Positions 26,410 through 34,787 of a DNA stretch of 64,000 bases are shown one piece after another. The notes under the pieces are model-generated. The model ran no database searches. It saw only the letters and a program-made list of their open reading frames with translations, and was not told the origin of the DNA. The number at the start of each line of letters is the position of its first letter. The first letter of the stretch is position 1. A program made the translations under genes and the position numbers. Origin of the DNA: Thermococcus pacificus (GTDB lineage Archaea; Methanobacteriota_B; Thermococci; Thermococcales; Thermococcaceae). The DNA is taken from positions 1,674,001-1,738,000 of the forward strand of contig NZ_CP015102.1 in NCBI RefSeq assembly GCF_002214485.1, written 5' to 3'.

Positions 26410-27138
26410 TCACTTTCTATTCTCCTTCGGCTCCTTGACGATGATCCTCGCGTCAACGACCACCGCACCCTTGCCCCTCTCGTAGACGAAGACCGGGTTG
26501 AGGTCCATCTCCTTAATGTAGTCCCTAAGGTCGTCAACGAGCTCGCTGACTTTGAGCAGGAGCTGGACGATGGCGTCTATGTCGGCCGGCTCCTCGCCGC
26601 GCGCTCCAGCCAAGATCGGGTAGCTCTTTATCTCCTGGATCATCTTCCTGGCGTCGCGCTCGGTTATCGGGATTATGCGGAAGGTCACGTCCTTCAGAAC
26701 CTCGACGAAGATTCCGCCGAGACCGAACATTATCGCGTGGCCGAACTGCGGATCCTCGGTAACGCCGATGATTATCTCCCTGCCGGGCCTGAGCATTGGG
26801 GCAATGAGAACGCCGAGGATCTCTGCATCCGGCCTGTATTTGCGCGCGTTCTCGTGGATGACCTCCCACTTCTCCTTAAGCTCTTCCGGCGTCTTTATGT
26901 TGAGGAGAACCACCTTGGCGTCGCTCTTGTGGAGAATCTGCGGTGACATGAGCTTCATGGCCACTGGGTAGCCTATTTCCTCGGCGTACTTCAAAGCTTC
27001 ATCGAGGGTCTTGGCAAGCTTCTCCTCCGGGACGGGGAGACCGTAGGCCTTGAGGACCTGCTTGGCCTCGTACTCGACGAGGGCAGTTCTGCCCTGAGCC
27101 AAAACGGACTCAATAACTTTGAGGGCTTCCTCCTTCAT
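26410..27138 (-). CDS. acdB: ADP-forming acyl-CoA synthetase, beta subunit
   Basis: A 242-residue ATP-grasp beta subunit of an acetyl-CoA synthetase (ADP-forming), which makes ATP from acyl-CoA at the end of sugar and peptide fermentation. Visible: EYEAKQVLKAYGLPVPEEK, the conserved phospho-acceptor-type His in PQILHKSDAKVV, GREIIIGVTEDPQFGHAIMF, the glycine-rich GLGGIFVEVLKDV and GARGEEPADI. Start 27138 suits the GGTGGTGGT site and overlaps the alpha gene's coding end by no bases. Paired with acdA immediately upstream. Confidence 0.93.
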   Translation of the reverse strand: MKEEALKVIESVLAQGRTALVEYEAKQVLKAYGLPVPEEKLAKTLDEALKYAEEIGYPVAMKLMSPQILHKSDAKVVLLNIKTPEELKEKWEVIHENARKYRPDAEILGVLIAPMLRPGREIIIGVTEDPQFGHAIMFGLGGIFVEVLKDVTFRIIPITERDARKMIQEIKSYPILAGARGEEPADIDAIVQLLLKVSELVDDLRDYIKEMDLNPVFVYERGKGAVVVDARIIVKEPKENRK

Positions 27139-27151
27139 AGTACCACCACCA

Positions 27152-28573
27152 TCACTCCTCAAGCCTCTTCAGGTATTCGGCATACTTAACGAGGCCCGCC
27201 ATAGCTCTAACTCCCCTCTCAGGCGTCGGATAAACGGGAACCCCCTTGTCCTCGAGTATCCTGGCGTAGTGGTCGGTCTTCTTACCGCCCATCGCCACTG
27301 CCACTATCGGCTTGTCGCTCTTCTTCTGGTACTCCGCGAGAATGTCGATTATCTTCTCCTCCTCGAGGAGCGGCACCTGGAAGAGGACAATGATAACTAT
27401 CGCGTCGACGTTCGGATCTTTGGTGAAGGCTTCGATAGCTACCCTGTAGCGCTCGGCGTCGGTGTCACCGACGACGTCGGTCGGGTTGCCTGGAACAGCG
27501 TGAGGCGGGAAGTTCTCCTTAAGGAACTTTATCGTCTCCTCGCTGAGGTCGGCCATCTTGAGGCCGAATTTAGCTACTGCATCGCTGGCCATGACTCCAG
27601 CTCCACCGCCATCGGTGATGATGCCTATCCTGTCGCCCTTCGGGAGCTTGTCCTTGAGTGCCGCGAAGGCCTTGGCCAGGTCGAACATGTGCTCAAAATC
27701 TTCTGCCCTGATTATGCCCGTCTGCTTGAAGACGGCGTCGTAAATCGTGTCCGCTCCGGCCAGAGAACCGGTGTGGCTTGATGCTGCTTTAGCACCGTAC
27801 TCGGTCCTTCCGCTCTTTAGAGCTATCACAGGCTTGACCTTGGTTATCCTCTTGGCGGCCTCCATGAACTTTCTTCCGTCCTTAACGCCCTCGATGTAGA
27901 AGGTGACGACGTTTATCTCGTCGTCGTGGATGAAGTAGTCCATTAGGTCGGCATCGTCAACGTCGAGCTTGTTGCCGTAGCTGACCATCTTGCCGATTCC
28001 TATTCCGGCCATCGCGGCCCAGTCGAGCATGGCAGCGGCAAAGGCACCGCTCTGGCTGACGAAGGCTATAGGCCCGCTCTTTGGCCTGTCCATCTTCTCC
28101 TCGGGCAGGAAGACGGTGTCAACGCCCGTGTCGGGCACGTAAACGCCAACACAGTTGGGCCCGATAACGCGTATTCCGTTGGCCTTTGCTATCTCATAGA
28201 TTTCGCGCTCGAGCTTCTTTCCTTCCTCGCCGAGCTCTCCGAAGCCACCCGTGATGATGATAACGGCCTTGATACCCTTCTCCGCGATGTCCCTCATCGT
28301 CTGGGGCACGAATGGGGCTGGAATCGAGATGACGGCCAGATCAGTGTCATCCGGGAGCTCTGCAACGCTCTTGTAGACTTTGTAGCCCTCAATCTCGTCG
28401 AGCTTGGGGTTCACGGGGTAGATGTTGCCCTTGAAGATTCCGCGCTCCTTGTTCATCCTGAAGTTCTCAAAAATGACGTTTCCAACCTTTCCCTTCTTGT
28501 TGGTTGCACCGATGATAGCGACCGCCTTCGGGTCGAAGAATGGCCTCATTTCTTCCACTATCCTTTCCGCCAT
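27152..28573 (-). CDS. acdA: ADP-forming acyl-CoA synthetase, alpha subunit
   Basis: A 473-residue alpha subunit: CoA-binding Rossmann domain (VAIIGATNKKGKVGNVIFEN), succinyl-CoA-ligase-like domain with GPNCVGVYVP and the phosphorylated His in KAASSHTGSLAGADTIYDAV. It forms the heterotetramer with the beta subunit downstream (14 nt away). It differs clearly from the second alpha gene of the window (51397), so the two should use different acyl-CoAs; the pairing with an adjacent beta resembles the T. kodakarensis isozymes, but substrate preference cannot be read from sequence. Start 28573 has a GGAGGGATACC site. Confidence 0.93.
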   Translation of the reverse strand: MAERIVEEMRPFFDPKAVAIIGATNKKGKVGNVIFENFRMNKERGIFKGNIYPVNPKLDEIEGYKVYKSVAELPDDTDLAVISIPAPFVPQTMRDIAEKGIKAVIIITGGFGELGEEGKKLEREIYEIAKANGIRVIGPNCVGVYVPDTGVDTVFLPEEKMDRPKSGPIAFVSQSGAFAAAMLDWAAMAGIGIGKMVSYGNKLDVDDADLMDYFIHDDEINVVTFYIEGVKDGRKFMEAAKRITKVKPVIALKSGRTEYGAKAASSHTGSLAGADTIYDAVFKQTGIIRAEDFEHMFDLAKAFAALKDKLPKGDRIGIITDGGGAGVMASDAVAKFGLKMADLSEETIKFLKENFPPHAVPGNPTDVVGDTDAERYRVAIEAFTKDPNVDAIVIIVLFQVPLLEEEKIIDILAEYQKKSDKPIVAVAMGGKKTDHYARILEDKGVPVYPTPERGVRAMAGLVKYAEYLKRLEE

Positions 28574-28676
28574 TGGTATCCCTCCGCCAGAAACTGCTTC
28601 TCGGGGAAAATTCATTCCAGATGTATAAAAGAGTTGCGTTTTGTAAAAACCGCACTCCAATGAACTGAAACGTCCA

Positions 28677-28961
28677 TCAATGTAGGCTTTTCAAAAATTC
28701 GAGACTTCTCCTGGCAGATTTAAGGTCGTTCACTTCCAGGGCCCTCGTCACAGGGGGCAGCTTTGGGAGAGCCTCTTTCCAGGGGACGGTTCCGTCACCG
28801 ACCGGGAGGTGCTCATCCCTGTTTCCAGAGTTGTCGTGGAGGTGGATGTGGACTATTCTCTTCCCAAAGAGCTCCAAAAAGCGGTCGAAGTTTCTCGTCG
28901 TCGTGTTGAGGTGGCCGACGTCGAAAGTGACTCCAATCTCATCAAAATTCTTACACAAAAC
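28677..28961 (-). pseudogene. truncated TIM-barrel sugar isomerase/AP endonuclease-like remnant
   Basis: Only the C-terminal third of a xylose isomerase-like/AP endonuclease 2 family protein is present. GVTFDVGHLNTTTRNFDRFL and the metal-binding IVHIHLHDNSGNRDEHLPVG segment, GDGTVPWKEAL, are typical of the end of such barrels, which are normally 250-280 residues. Upstream (28962-29130) no frame continues the domain beyond a few dozen codons without stops. A TTG in a GGTGTTTTGTG context could start a 93-residue fragment, but it would lack most of the barrel. Taken as a deletion remnant. Confidence 0.65.
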
Positions 28962-29201
28962 ACCCCCACCAACGAAATCAAGGGCTAAGCAGAGTAATAG
29001 GGCTGGAAACGTTATTAGGAAAGTCTGCTTCAGTCTCTCCCGTCATCCGCGGGTTCCAACGGTTACGTTCACAGGGAGCATCATCTTCCACCCCCATTCC
29101 CTCCACCTCCAGGCCATCTAGGGGAAACGGCCTTATAAGAGTTGCAAAAGGCGAAAAGTAAATAAACCTGCCCGGAGATTCAAAACAGGGGAGGGACTTC
29201 G

Positions 29202-29807
29202 ATGGAGGAATGGAATGAAGTTGAGGTTCCAAAGAACGTTAAGGACATCTTCATCGAGATGAAAAACACCGCGGAGCTTATGGTTGATCTTGCATATTCG
29301 GCTGCACTTTTTAAAGAGAAGGAGATGGCTGAAGAAGTTCTTGAGCTTGAAGAGTACCTGGACATCCTAAACTACCACCTGATGGTAAGGGCCGTTCTGG
29401 CGGCCAGAAACATGAAGGAAGCCGAACAGATAACTTCTATTCTCCAGATGGCCCGCTCAATAGACGACATATCAAACGCCGCCGCCGATCTGGCAAAAAT
29501 GGTTCTGGAAGAGAAGATTCACCCCCTAATAACGGAGGTCATCCTTGAAAGTGAAGAGACCATCGGGAAGATAGTCGTTTCGCCAAACTCAACTCTCGTT
29601 GGAAAAAGCCTCGAGGAGCTGGATCTCTCCACAAATACTGGCGTCTGGGTTATTGCCATAAGAAGGGGGAAGAGGTGGATATTCGACCCCGATGAGGACA
29701 CGAAGATAATGCCTGGAGACATAATCATCGGAAGGGGAACGAGAACAGCTCTGGACTATCTCAGGGAGATAGCCCGAGGAGTTATCAAGGTGATGTCCAA
29801 TGAGTGA
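29202..29807 (+). CDS. PhoU-like/TrkA_C domain regulatory protein (first of pair)
   Basis: A 201-residue cytoplasmic protein. The first ~115 residues are PhoU-like helices (FIEMKNTAELMVDLAYSAAL, RSIDDISNAAADLAKMVLE); the last ~75 are a TrkA_C/RCK_C ligand domain (VVSPNSTLVGKSLEELDL, IRRGKRWIFDPDEDTKIMPG). The architecture is that of proteins that gate cation transporters or channels. It overlaps the start of a paralogue by 8 nt. No transporter gene lies next to the pair. Ligand unknown. Confidence 0.85.
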   Translation: MEEWNEVEVPKNVKDIFIEMKNTAELMVDLAYSAALFKEKEMAEEVLELEEYLDILNYHLMVRAVLAARNMKEAEQITSILQMARSIDDISNAAADLAKMVLEEKIHPLITEVILESEETIGKIVVSPNSTLVGKSLEELDLSTNTGVWVIAIRRGKRWIFDPDEDTKIMPGDIIIGRGTRTALDYLREIARGVIKVMSNE

Positions 29808-30372
29808 ATTCGATGAGATAAGGAACTGCTTAGTTGAGATGAAAGATCTCTCCGCCCTGATGATAGATCTGGCCTTTTCATCTGTCATGTACAACAGCGA
29901 GGATATAGCCGAAGAGGTCTACCTACTCGAGGAAAAGATGGACGACCTTACATTAAAGGTTAAAAAGCTCGCCCTCAGGGCGGCCAAGCACGAGGAAGAC
30001 CCAGAGAGTCTCTTGAGTATAATCGACTTGGCCGATATAAACGAGCGCATCAGCGATGCCGCCTATGGAATAGCCGATATAATCCTCAGGGACATAGAGC
30101 CGCACCCCATTATCAGAAAGATAATGGAAGATACCGAGGAAGAGCTCGGAAGGGTAACGGTTAGAGCTGGCTCAATACTCATAGGTAAGAGCCTGAAACA
30201 GCTCAAGCTCCCGAGCAAGATTGGAACGAGGATACTGGCTATAAAGCGTGGGACACGCTACATTTACAACCCGGGCAAGGATGACGTGATCCTTGAGGGT
30301 GATACCCTAATAGCCGTCAGCTCTGACCTCGACAAGCTCAGGAAGCTCGCGGGAGAAGAGGAAGAGGAGTAG
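29800..30372 (+). CDS. PhoU-like/TrkA_C domain regulatory protein (second of pair)
   Basis: A 190-residue paralogue of the upstream gene with the same order: helical PhoU-like part (CLVEMKDLSALMIDLAFSSV, DINERISDAAYGIADIILRD) and TrkA_C part (VRAGSILIGKSLKQLKLPSK, IKRGTRYIYNPGKDDVILEG). Divergence between the two is moderate, so a heterodimer is plausible. Translational coupling by an 8-nt overlap (ATGAGTGA region) points to a fixed stoichiometry. The C-terminal run of Glu is unique to this copy. Confidence 0.85.
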   Translation: MSEFDEIRNCLVEMKDLSALMIDLAFSSVMYNSEDIAEEVYLLEEKMDDLTLKVKKLALRAAKHEEDPESLLSIIDLADINERISDAAYGIADIILRDIEPHPIIRKIMEDTEEELGRVTVRAGSILIGKSLKQLKLPSKIGTRILAIKRGTRYIYNPGKDDVILEGDTLIAVSSDLDKLRKLAGEEEEE

Positions 30373-30377
30373 CCCTT

Positions 30378-31091
30378 TTATTTTATGTCCTCGTCCCCCA
30401 CAAGGCCCCTAGCGTAGGGGCAGAGCTCCTTAAGTGGACATTCCCCGCACTTGGGCCTTATGGGCCTGCAGATGCTCCTCCCATGGTCAACCATCGCGTG
30501 GTTCACGTATATCCACTTGTCCCTTGGAATAAGCTCCGTTAGGTACTCCTCCACCTTTTCCGGTACCACCCTGGGCGGGGCCAGGCCGAGGCGCTTGCTT
30601 ATCCTGTTGACGTGCGTATCAACTGGAATAGCCTGCTTCCCAAAGCCGTAGGCCAAGACGATGTTTGCGCACTTCCTCCCGATGCCCGGCAGCTTCATCA
30701 GTTCGTTTATATCGTCCGGAACCTTCCCGCCGTACTTCTCCAGGATTATCCGGGATGCCTTAACAATCCACTCGCCCTTCGTCTTCCAGAGGCCGACGCC
30801 CTGCTTTCTCAAGAACCCCTGCATCTCCTCTACTGGCGTCGCCGCTATCGTCTCGATGTCCTTATAACGCTTGAAAAGCTCCTCCCAGACGCGGTAGGTT
30901 ACCTCATCGCGCATGCGCTGGGAGATTATGCAGTGGACGAGTGTTCGATAAGGGTCGCCTATGAGGAGCTTCTCCCTTGGATAAGTTTTCATGAGGATTT
31001 CAACGATTTTCTTGGCCCTTTCCTTCTTTTCCTCCCAGCTTTCCTCAAAGGTGAAGGCGCTAAGGTCTAATGATTTTGACGCCGTCACCAT
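30378..31091 (-). CDS. nth: endonuclease III
   Basis: A 237-residue bifunctional glycosylase/AP lyase for oxidised pyrimidines. The HhH motif LPGIGRKCANIVLAYG contains the catalytic Lys140, Asp158 follows in IPVDTHVNRIS, and the 4Fe-4S cysteines are Cys208, 215, 218 and 224 (C-x6-C-x2-C-x5-C). The start (ATG 31091) lies 32 nt inside the end of the upstream gene. It shares the operon with the protein of unknown function at 31060. Convergent with the TrkA_C pair. Confidence 0.95.
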   Translation of the reverse strand: MVTASKSLDLSAFTFEESWEEKKERAKKIVEILMKTYPREKLLIGDPYRTLVHCIISQRMRDEVTYRVWEELFKRYKDIETIAATPVEEMQGFLRKQGVGLWKTKGEWIVKASRIILEKYGGKVPDDINELMKLPGIGRKCANIVLAYGFGKQAIPVDTHVNRISKRLGLAPPRVVPEKVEEYLTELIPRDKWIYVNHAMVDHGRSICRPIRPKCGECPLKELCPYARGLVGDEDIK

Positions 31092-31488
31092 GTATCACCA
31101 CCACCGAATCTTCGGTTACCCTAATTCCTTTAAGTTCCTTGAACTCCTCACTATACAGCTTTTGCCCGTCCTTGGATAGCACGACTATCTCCCTACCGAG
31201 GATGACAACGAAGCCTCTGCCCGTTGGAATCACGTCATCGACAGGCTTCTCGAATTCAACGTTGACGACGTCGATGTCTCCGAACGAGAACTCTATTTTC
31301 GTGGTCTTATCAACCTTCATCGGGGACGGCTCCGCCAAGAGAACCTTGAAGTGGAGCGGCTCCCCGAGAAGGGTGATCTCTATCTTTTCTCCTGTCCTCA
31401 CTTCCCTTCCGATGAGTTTCGTCCTGACGATCTCCTCGAAACCGGCTGAAAGCTCGGAGTCAAAGAGGGGCTTGAGAATCAGCCTCAT
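31060..31488 (-). CDS. conserved hypothetical protein, 142 aa, beta-rich
   Basis: Soluble beta-rich protein of unknown function: MRLILKPLFDSELSAGFEEI, then a strand-turn-strand pattern (VRTGEKIEITLLGEPLHFKV) resembling the double-psi barrel of Cdc48-type N domains, which is an analogy only. I think it belongs to a Thermococcales-specific DUF. It overlaps the nth gene by 32 nt, so it belongs to the same transcript; a link with repair is not shown by anything but that overlap. Confidence 0.7.
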   Translation of the reverse strand: MRLILKPLFDSELSAGFEEIVRTKLIGREVRTGEKIEITLLGEPLHFKVLLAEPSPMKVDKTTKIEFSFGDIDVVNVEFEKPVDDVIPTGRGFVVILGREIVVLSKDGQKLYSEEFKELKGIRVTEDSVVVIHGDGVKIIRP

Positions 31489-31552
31489 GTTATCACCGGA
31501 TAAATAAGGGCATCACATCTATTAAAGGTTTAGAATTCGAAACCCAGAAATG

Positions 31553-32107
31553 TCAGAGAACCCTGAAGCCAAGCTCCCTCAGCTTCCACACTATCTCCAG
31601 CGGGAAGCCGACGACGTTGTAGTAGTCGCCCCTTATCCACTCCACGAAGAGGCCGCCCTTCCCCTGTATGCCGTAGGCGCCGGCCTTGTCCATCGGCTCA
31701 CCCGTGGCCACGTAAGCTCTGATGACCTCGTCATCCAGCTCGCGGAACTTAACGTCCGTAACCACGGCCCCGCAGTGCTCCTTCCCCCCATGGATTATGC
31801 AGTATCCCGTCGTGACCTGGTGAACCCTGCCGCTGAGGAGCCTGAGCATCCTGAAGGCGTGCCCCTCATCCTTGGGTTTGCCGAGGATCTGGCCGTTTAT
31901 GCTGACGACGGTGTCGGCGCCGATGACCGTCCCACCCACTCTGCTGTAGACGTCCCTGGCCTTCCTCCGCGCGAGCTCCAGGGCGTATTCCCTCGGATCG
32001 TCAAGGGAACAGTGCTCATCGACCTCGCTTGGAACGACCTCGAACTCCCGTATGAACCTCCCCAGTATCTCCCGTCTCCTCGGACTCGCGGATGCCAGCA
32101 CAAGCAT
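31553..32107 (-). CDS. maf: Maf-family nucleotide pyrophosphatase
   Basis: A 184-residue Maf/YhdE-type nucleoside triphosphate pyrophosphatase, thought to clean up non-canonical or excess NTPs. It begins LVLASASPRRREIL (the Ser-Arg-Arg signature), and has the family's EVDEHCSLDDP, TVIGADTVVSINGQILGKPK with catalytic Asp, and DKAGAYGIQGKGG segments. Full length. An AT-rich promoter box (ACCTTTTTTAACCCC on the minus strand) lies just upstream. Confidence 0.93.
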   Translation of the reverse strand: MLVLASASPRRREILGRFIREFEVVPSEVDEHCSLDDPREYALELARRKARDVYSRVGGTVIGADTVVSINGQILGKPKDEGHAFRMLRLLSGRVHQVTTGYCIIHGGKEHCGAVVTDVKFRELDDEVIRAYVATGEPMDKAGAYGIQGKGGLFVEWIRGDYYNVVGFPLEIVWKLRELGFRVL

Positions 32108-32181
32108 GGTTGTGGCTCTGGGAAGGGGTTAAAAAAGGTTGTGAGGGGAGCATGACGGTATTCAAACGGATGCCATATGAC

Positions 32182-32389
32182 TCACAGTTCACGCTCCCCA
32201 TTGCCCGCGAGGCGGTTCTCAAGTTCGCCGATCCTCTCCTGGAGCCGCTCCACCTCCGAGACAACGGCCAGTAGGAGGAAAACCAGTAAGGAGGATGCCG
32301 GTCTCCTTGTACTCAAACGTGCCAAAGGCCACCATCGCCATCGCGATGAGGACGGCAAAGAGAGCGGGGAGATCCCTGGCGAGCTTCAT
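32182..32389 (-). pseudogene. small TM/coiled-coil gene with a 1-nt frameshift (third of tandem)
   Basis: The start ATG at 32389 gives MKLARDLPALFAVLIAMAMV, continuing AFGTFEYKETGILL with one membrane helix. Then the frame must change by one base (around the CTCCTTA at about 32280-32290) to continue LLVFLLLAVVSEVERLQERI and GELENRLAGNGEREL. The join gives two TM segments and a short coiled coil, the same plan as the two genes upstream. The 208-nt length, one more than a multiple of three, agrees with a single insertion. Real mutation or sequence error cannot be distinguished here. Confidence 0.55.
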
Positions 32390-32612
32390 TTCCGCGCCCC
32401 CTCATAGTTTCCCTCATCTTCATGAGTTCGGAATGGAGGTCCTCCACCTCTCCCCTCAGGCTCTCGAGTTCGCCCCCTATTTTCATCATCGCAAAACCCG
32501 TGATGATGAAGAGGAAGGCAATGCCGACATACAAAACCCAGCCGAAGGGGTGGATGAGCAGCGGGATGGATGCAAGGACCATCAAAAAGCCCAGCGTGCT
32601 GATCCTAACCAT
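32313..32612 (-). CDS. small TM/coiled-coil protein (second of tandem)
   Basis: A 99-residue frame: two hydrophobic segments (ISTLGFLMVLASIPLLI and WVLYVGIAFLFIITGFAMM) followed by a heptad-rich stretch (LESLRGEVEDLHSELMKMRE). The last ~25 residues (ARQGSPRSLCRPHRDGDG...) look like read-through, because they overlap the start of the third gene by 77 nt; the natural end may be earlier and lost by mutation. The start at 32612 overlaps the stop of the first gene by 8 nt. Function unknown. Confidence 0.6.
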   Translation of the reverse strand: MVRISTLGFLMVLASIPLLIHPFGWVLYVGIAFLFIITGFAMMKIGGELESLRGEVEDLHSELMKMRETMRGRGNEARQGSPRSLCRPHRDGDGGLWHV

Positions 32613-32838
32613 TCTCAACACCGGAGATACTTTTTAGGAGTTCCAGCTCCTCCCTCAGGCGGGCGAGCTCACCCTTCAGCTCCCTCCGCATCTCCCCCAT
32701 CTTCCAGACGACTGTGCCAATGGTGATGGGGAGGAGACCAAGCCCCAGAGCGCGACCTTCAGTTATCAGGATAACCGCCAGCCCAAGGGCGCTCACAACA
32801 GCACCGAGCGTTTCAAGGGTGTCATAACTCTCCTCCAC
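32605..32838 (-). CDS. small TM/coiled-coil protein (first of tandem)
   Basis: A 77-residue protein: membrane segments LGAVVSALGLAVILITEG and LGLGLLPITIGTVVWKMG, then a charged coiled coil (RRELKGELARLREELELL). Same plan as the next two genes downstream, with which it overlaps or abuts. No family is recognised. Such small proteins could oligomerise in the membrane with their coils in the cytoplasm; that is inference. Confidence 0.65.
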   Translation of the reverse strand: MEESYDTLETLGAVVSALGLAVILITEGRALGLGLLPITIGTVVWKMGEMRRELKGELARLREELELLKSISGVENG

Positions 32839-32898
32839 TTATTACCACCAAGAAAAAGAATGAAGCAAACTATAAAAAGTTTGCGAATTTGGCAGGGC

Positions 32899-34707
32899 TC
32901 ATGTGGTTGCCCATATCGGTATGCCCGCGTCGATGAGCCTCTTGAGCTCCTTGCCTATTGGCGTGCTCTTGCTGACCTTTACGAGGCCCTTCTTGCTCGG
33001 CGTCGCCGTGAAGACGTACTGCTCACCGCCGTAGAACTTGAGCGGCTTCTTGGCATAGTCGGGTGAAACTCTGAGCACTATCGTTTTCTTCTTCTCCTCG
33101 ACTTCAACGGGTATCTTCTCCTTTGGCTTCTCTGCCTCGCGCTCGGTGAAGCTCTTGACGTCGATGCTTATGCCGATCTTCTTCTCCAGATCTGTGATCC
33201 TCTTGCCCTTCTTCCCAATTATCGCCGGGATGTCAAACTCGTCCGCATAGATAACAGCTTTGTGCGGGCTGACTATCTCCACCTCAGTATAGACGTCCGG
33301 GAGGAACTTCTTTATCTCCTGCTTGAGCCTCCTCTCGGCGAGCTTCAAAGCGGGGGCCTTCTCCTCCTTCTTTACCGGGACGACGCTTACCTCCTCACCG
33401 TAGGTGTAGATCTCGTACTCGAGCTCGCCGGTCTCAAAGTCCCTAACCTCAATGACTGGTCTAGCGAGGTCTTCCTCCTTCATGCCGCTCGGCACCTTGA
33501 CGAGGTACTCCAGCGTCAGAACCTTCTCAACGCGGCCGGCTTTGATGAATATCACGGTATCGACTATCTGCGGTATCATTCCGAGCTCGACTCTGCCGAT
33601 GAAGCGCTGAATCGCGTCTATGGGCTTTGTGGCGTGGACGACGCCTACCATTCCAACGCCGGCCAGTCTCAAATCGGCGTAGATCTTGAAGTCGCTCGTC
33701 TTCCTCATCTCGTCAAATATCGTGTAGTCCGGCCTGACGAGGAGGAGTATGTCTCCAGTCAGCTCCATCCTGCCGTTTAGGGCGGTGTACTGCGTTATCT
33801 CCTCGCTCACCTGGAGGTCGCGCGGCTTCTCCATGGTCTTGACGATTCTGCCCATGGAGGCATACCACTCCGCCAGAGCCTGGGCGAAGGTCGTTTTGCC
33901 CTCACCCGGGGCACCGGCGATCAAAATACCCTGGGCCCTGTCCTTTAACCGCTCCAAGAGCTTTTCGCTCAGCTCGTAGTCCTCTATGCTGAGCTTCTTA
34001 ACGGGTCTCACCGCGGTTATCTCTATCCTGTCGGCGAATGGCGGCTTCGCTATAACGATGCGGTAGTTCCTGAGCTGGACTACCGTTGCCCCCGGCTCGT
34101 CCATCTCGATGAAGCTCTCCGGATCGCGTCTGGCCCTCTCGACTATGTCATCGGCGATCTCATAGAGCTCTTCATCTGTCAGAACCTCATCCCTGACTGG
34201 AACTAACTTCCAGTCGCCGGGGCGGCCTTTCTTGGCAAAGGGCCTCAGGCCACCCTTGAGGTGGACGCTCATCGTCGTCTCATCGAAGAAGTCCTCAAGG
34301 CGGTGGCGAATCTCCTTTTTGGCGGTGAGGTAGATTACCTCTATCCCCTTCGCTATCGCCACATCCCTCTGCACCTGGTCGCAGGTTATGAGGATTGCAC
34401 CGAGTTCCCTCGCGGCCTCGCGCACCATGTGGTCTATCTCCCCGGCCTTGGCGCGCCTTATCTGCCAGAGCTCCGGCCTGTCGCCGTGAAACTCAAGGAG
34501 AATCCTGTCCTCGTCTGCCATTTTCCTGAGCTTCTTGAGCTCCTCCAGACCCACGTGGCCAATAGCTTTCCCCTCGTTGGCTTGGTGTTCAATCTCAGCT
34601 ACAACGGCCTCCGGAATGACCACCTTAACCTTTTCGTTGAGCGTTGAGAGGAACTGTGTCAGGCGACCGTCAACTATCACGCTCGTATCTGCAACAAACA
34701 CCTTCAT
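32899..34707 (-). CDS. PINA: PIN domain-VirB11-like ATPase-KH protein
   Basis: A 602-residue fusion. The N-terminal PIN domain (about 1-135) begins KVFVADTSVIVDGRL and has acidic residues in AVVAEIEHQ and LITCDQVQRDVA. A VirB11/GspE-like ATPase follows with Walker A IAGAPGEGKTTFAQAL, Walker B-like YTIFDEMRKT and VGMVGVVHATKP. The C-terminal KH domain contains IPAIIGKKGKRITDLEKKIG. The Sulfolobus homologue, PINA, is a hexameric ATPase reported to act on Holliday junctions with Hjc. Start 34707 fits the GAGGTGAG site better than the GTG at 34716. Confidence 0.93.
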   Translation of the reverse strand: MKVFVADTSVIVDGRLTQFLSTLNEKVKVVIPEAVVAEIEHQANEGKAIGHVGLEELKKLRKMADEDRILLEFHGDRPELWQIRRAKAGEIDHMVREAARELGAILITCDQVQRDVAIAKGIEVIYLTAKKEIRHRLEDFFDETTMSVHLKGGLRPFAKKGRPGDWKLVPVRDEVLTDEELYEIADDIVERARRDPESFIEMDEPGATVVQLRNYRIVIAKPPFADRIEITAVRPVKKLSIEDYELSEKLLERLKDRAQGILIAGAPGEGKTTFAQALAEWYASMGRIVKTMEKPRDLQVSEEITQYTALNGRMELTGDILLLVRPDYTIFDEMRKTSDFKIYADLRLAGVGMVGVVHATKPIDAIQRFIGRVELGMIPQIVDTVIFIKAGRVEKVLTLEYLVKVPSGMKEEDLARPVIEVRDFETGELEYEIYTYGEEVSVVPVKKEEKAPALKLAERRLKQEIKKFLPDVYTEVEIVSPHKAVIYADEFDIPAIIGKKGKRITDLEKKIGISIDVKSFTEREAEKPKEKIPVEVEEKKKTIVLRVSPDYAKKPLKFYGGEQYVFTATPSKKGLVKVSKSTPIGKELKRLIDAGIPIWATT

Positions 34708-34787
34708 TTCTCTCACCTCTTTTCCAAAGGGCTCTGCGGCTAAAGGTTCATAAAGGTTTATGCCGCAGAAGTTAGGGGGAGATACAA

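Noticed and set aside
31501-31560. Possible second TGM at ATCACCGGATAA
   Set aside because: Only the left half-site is present; the right half does not match GTGATA.
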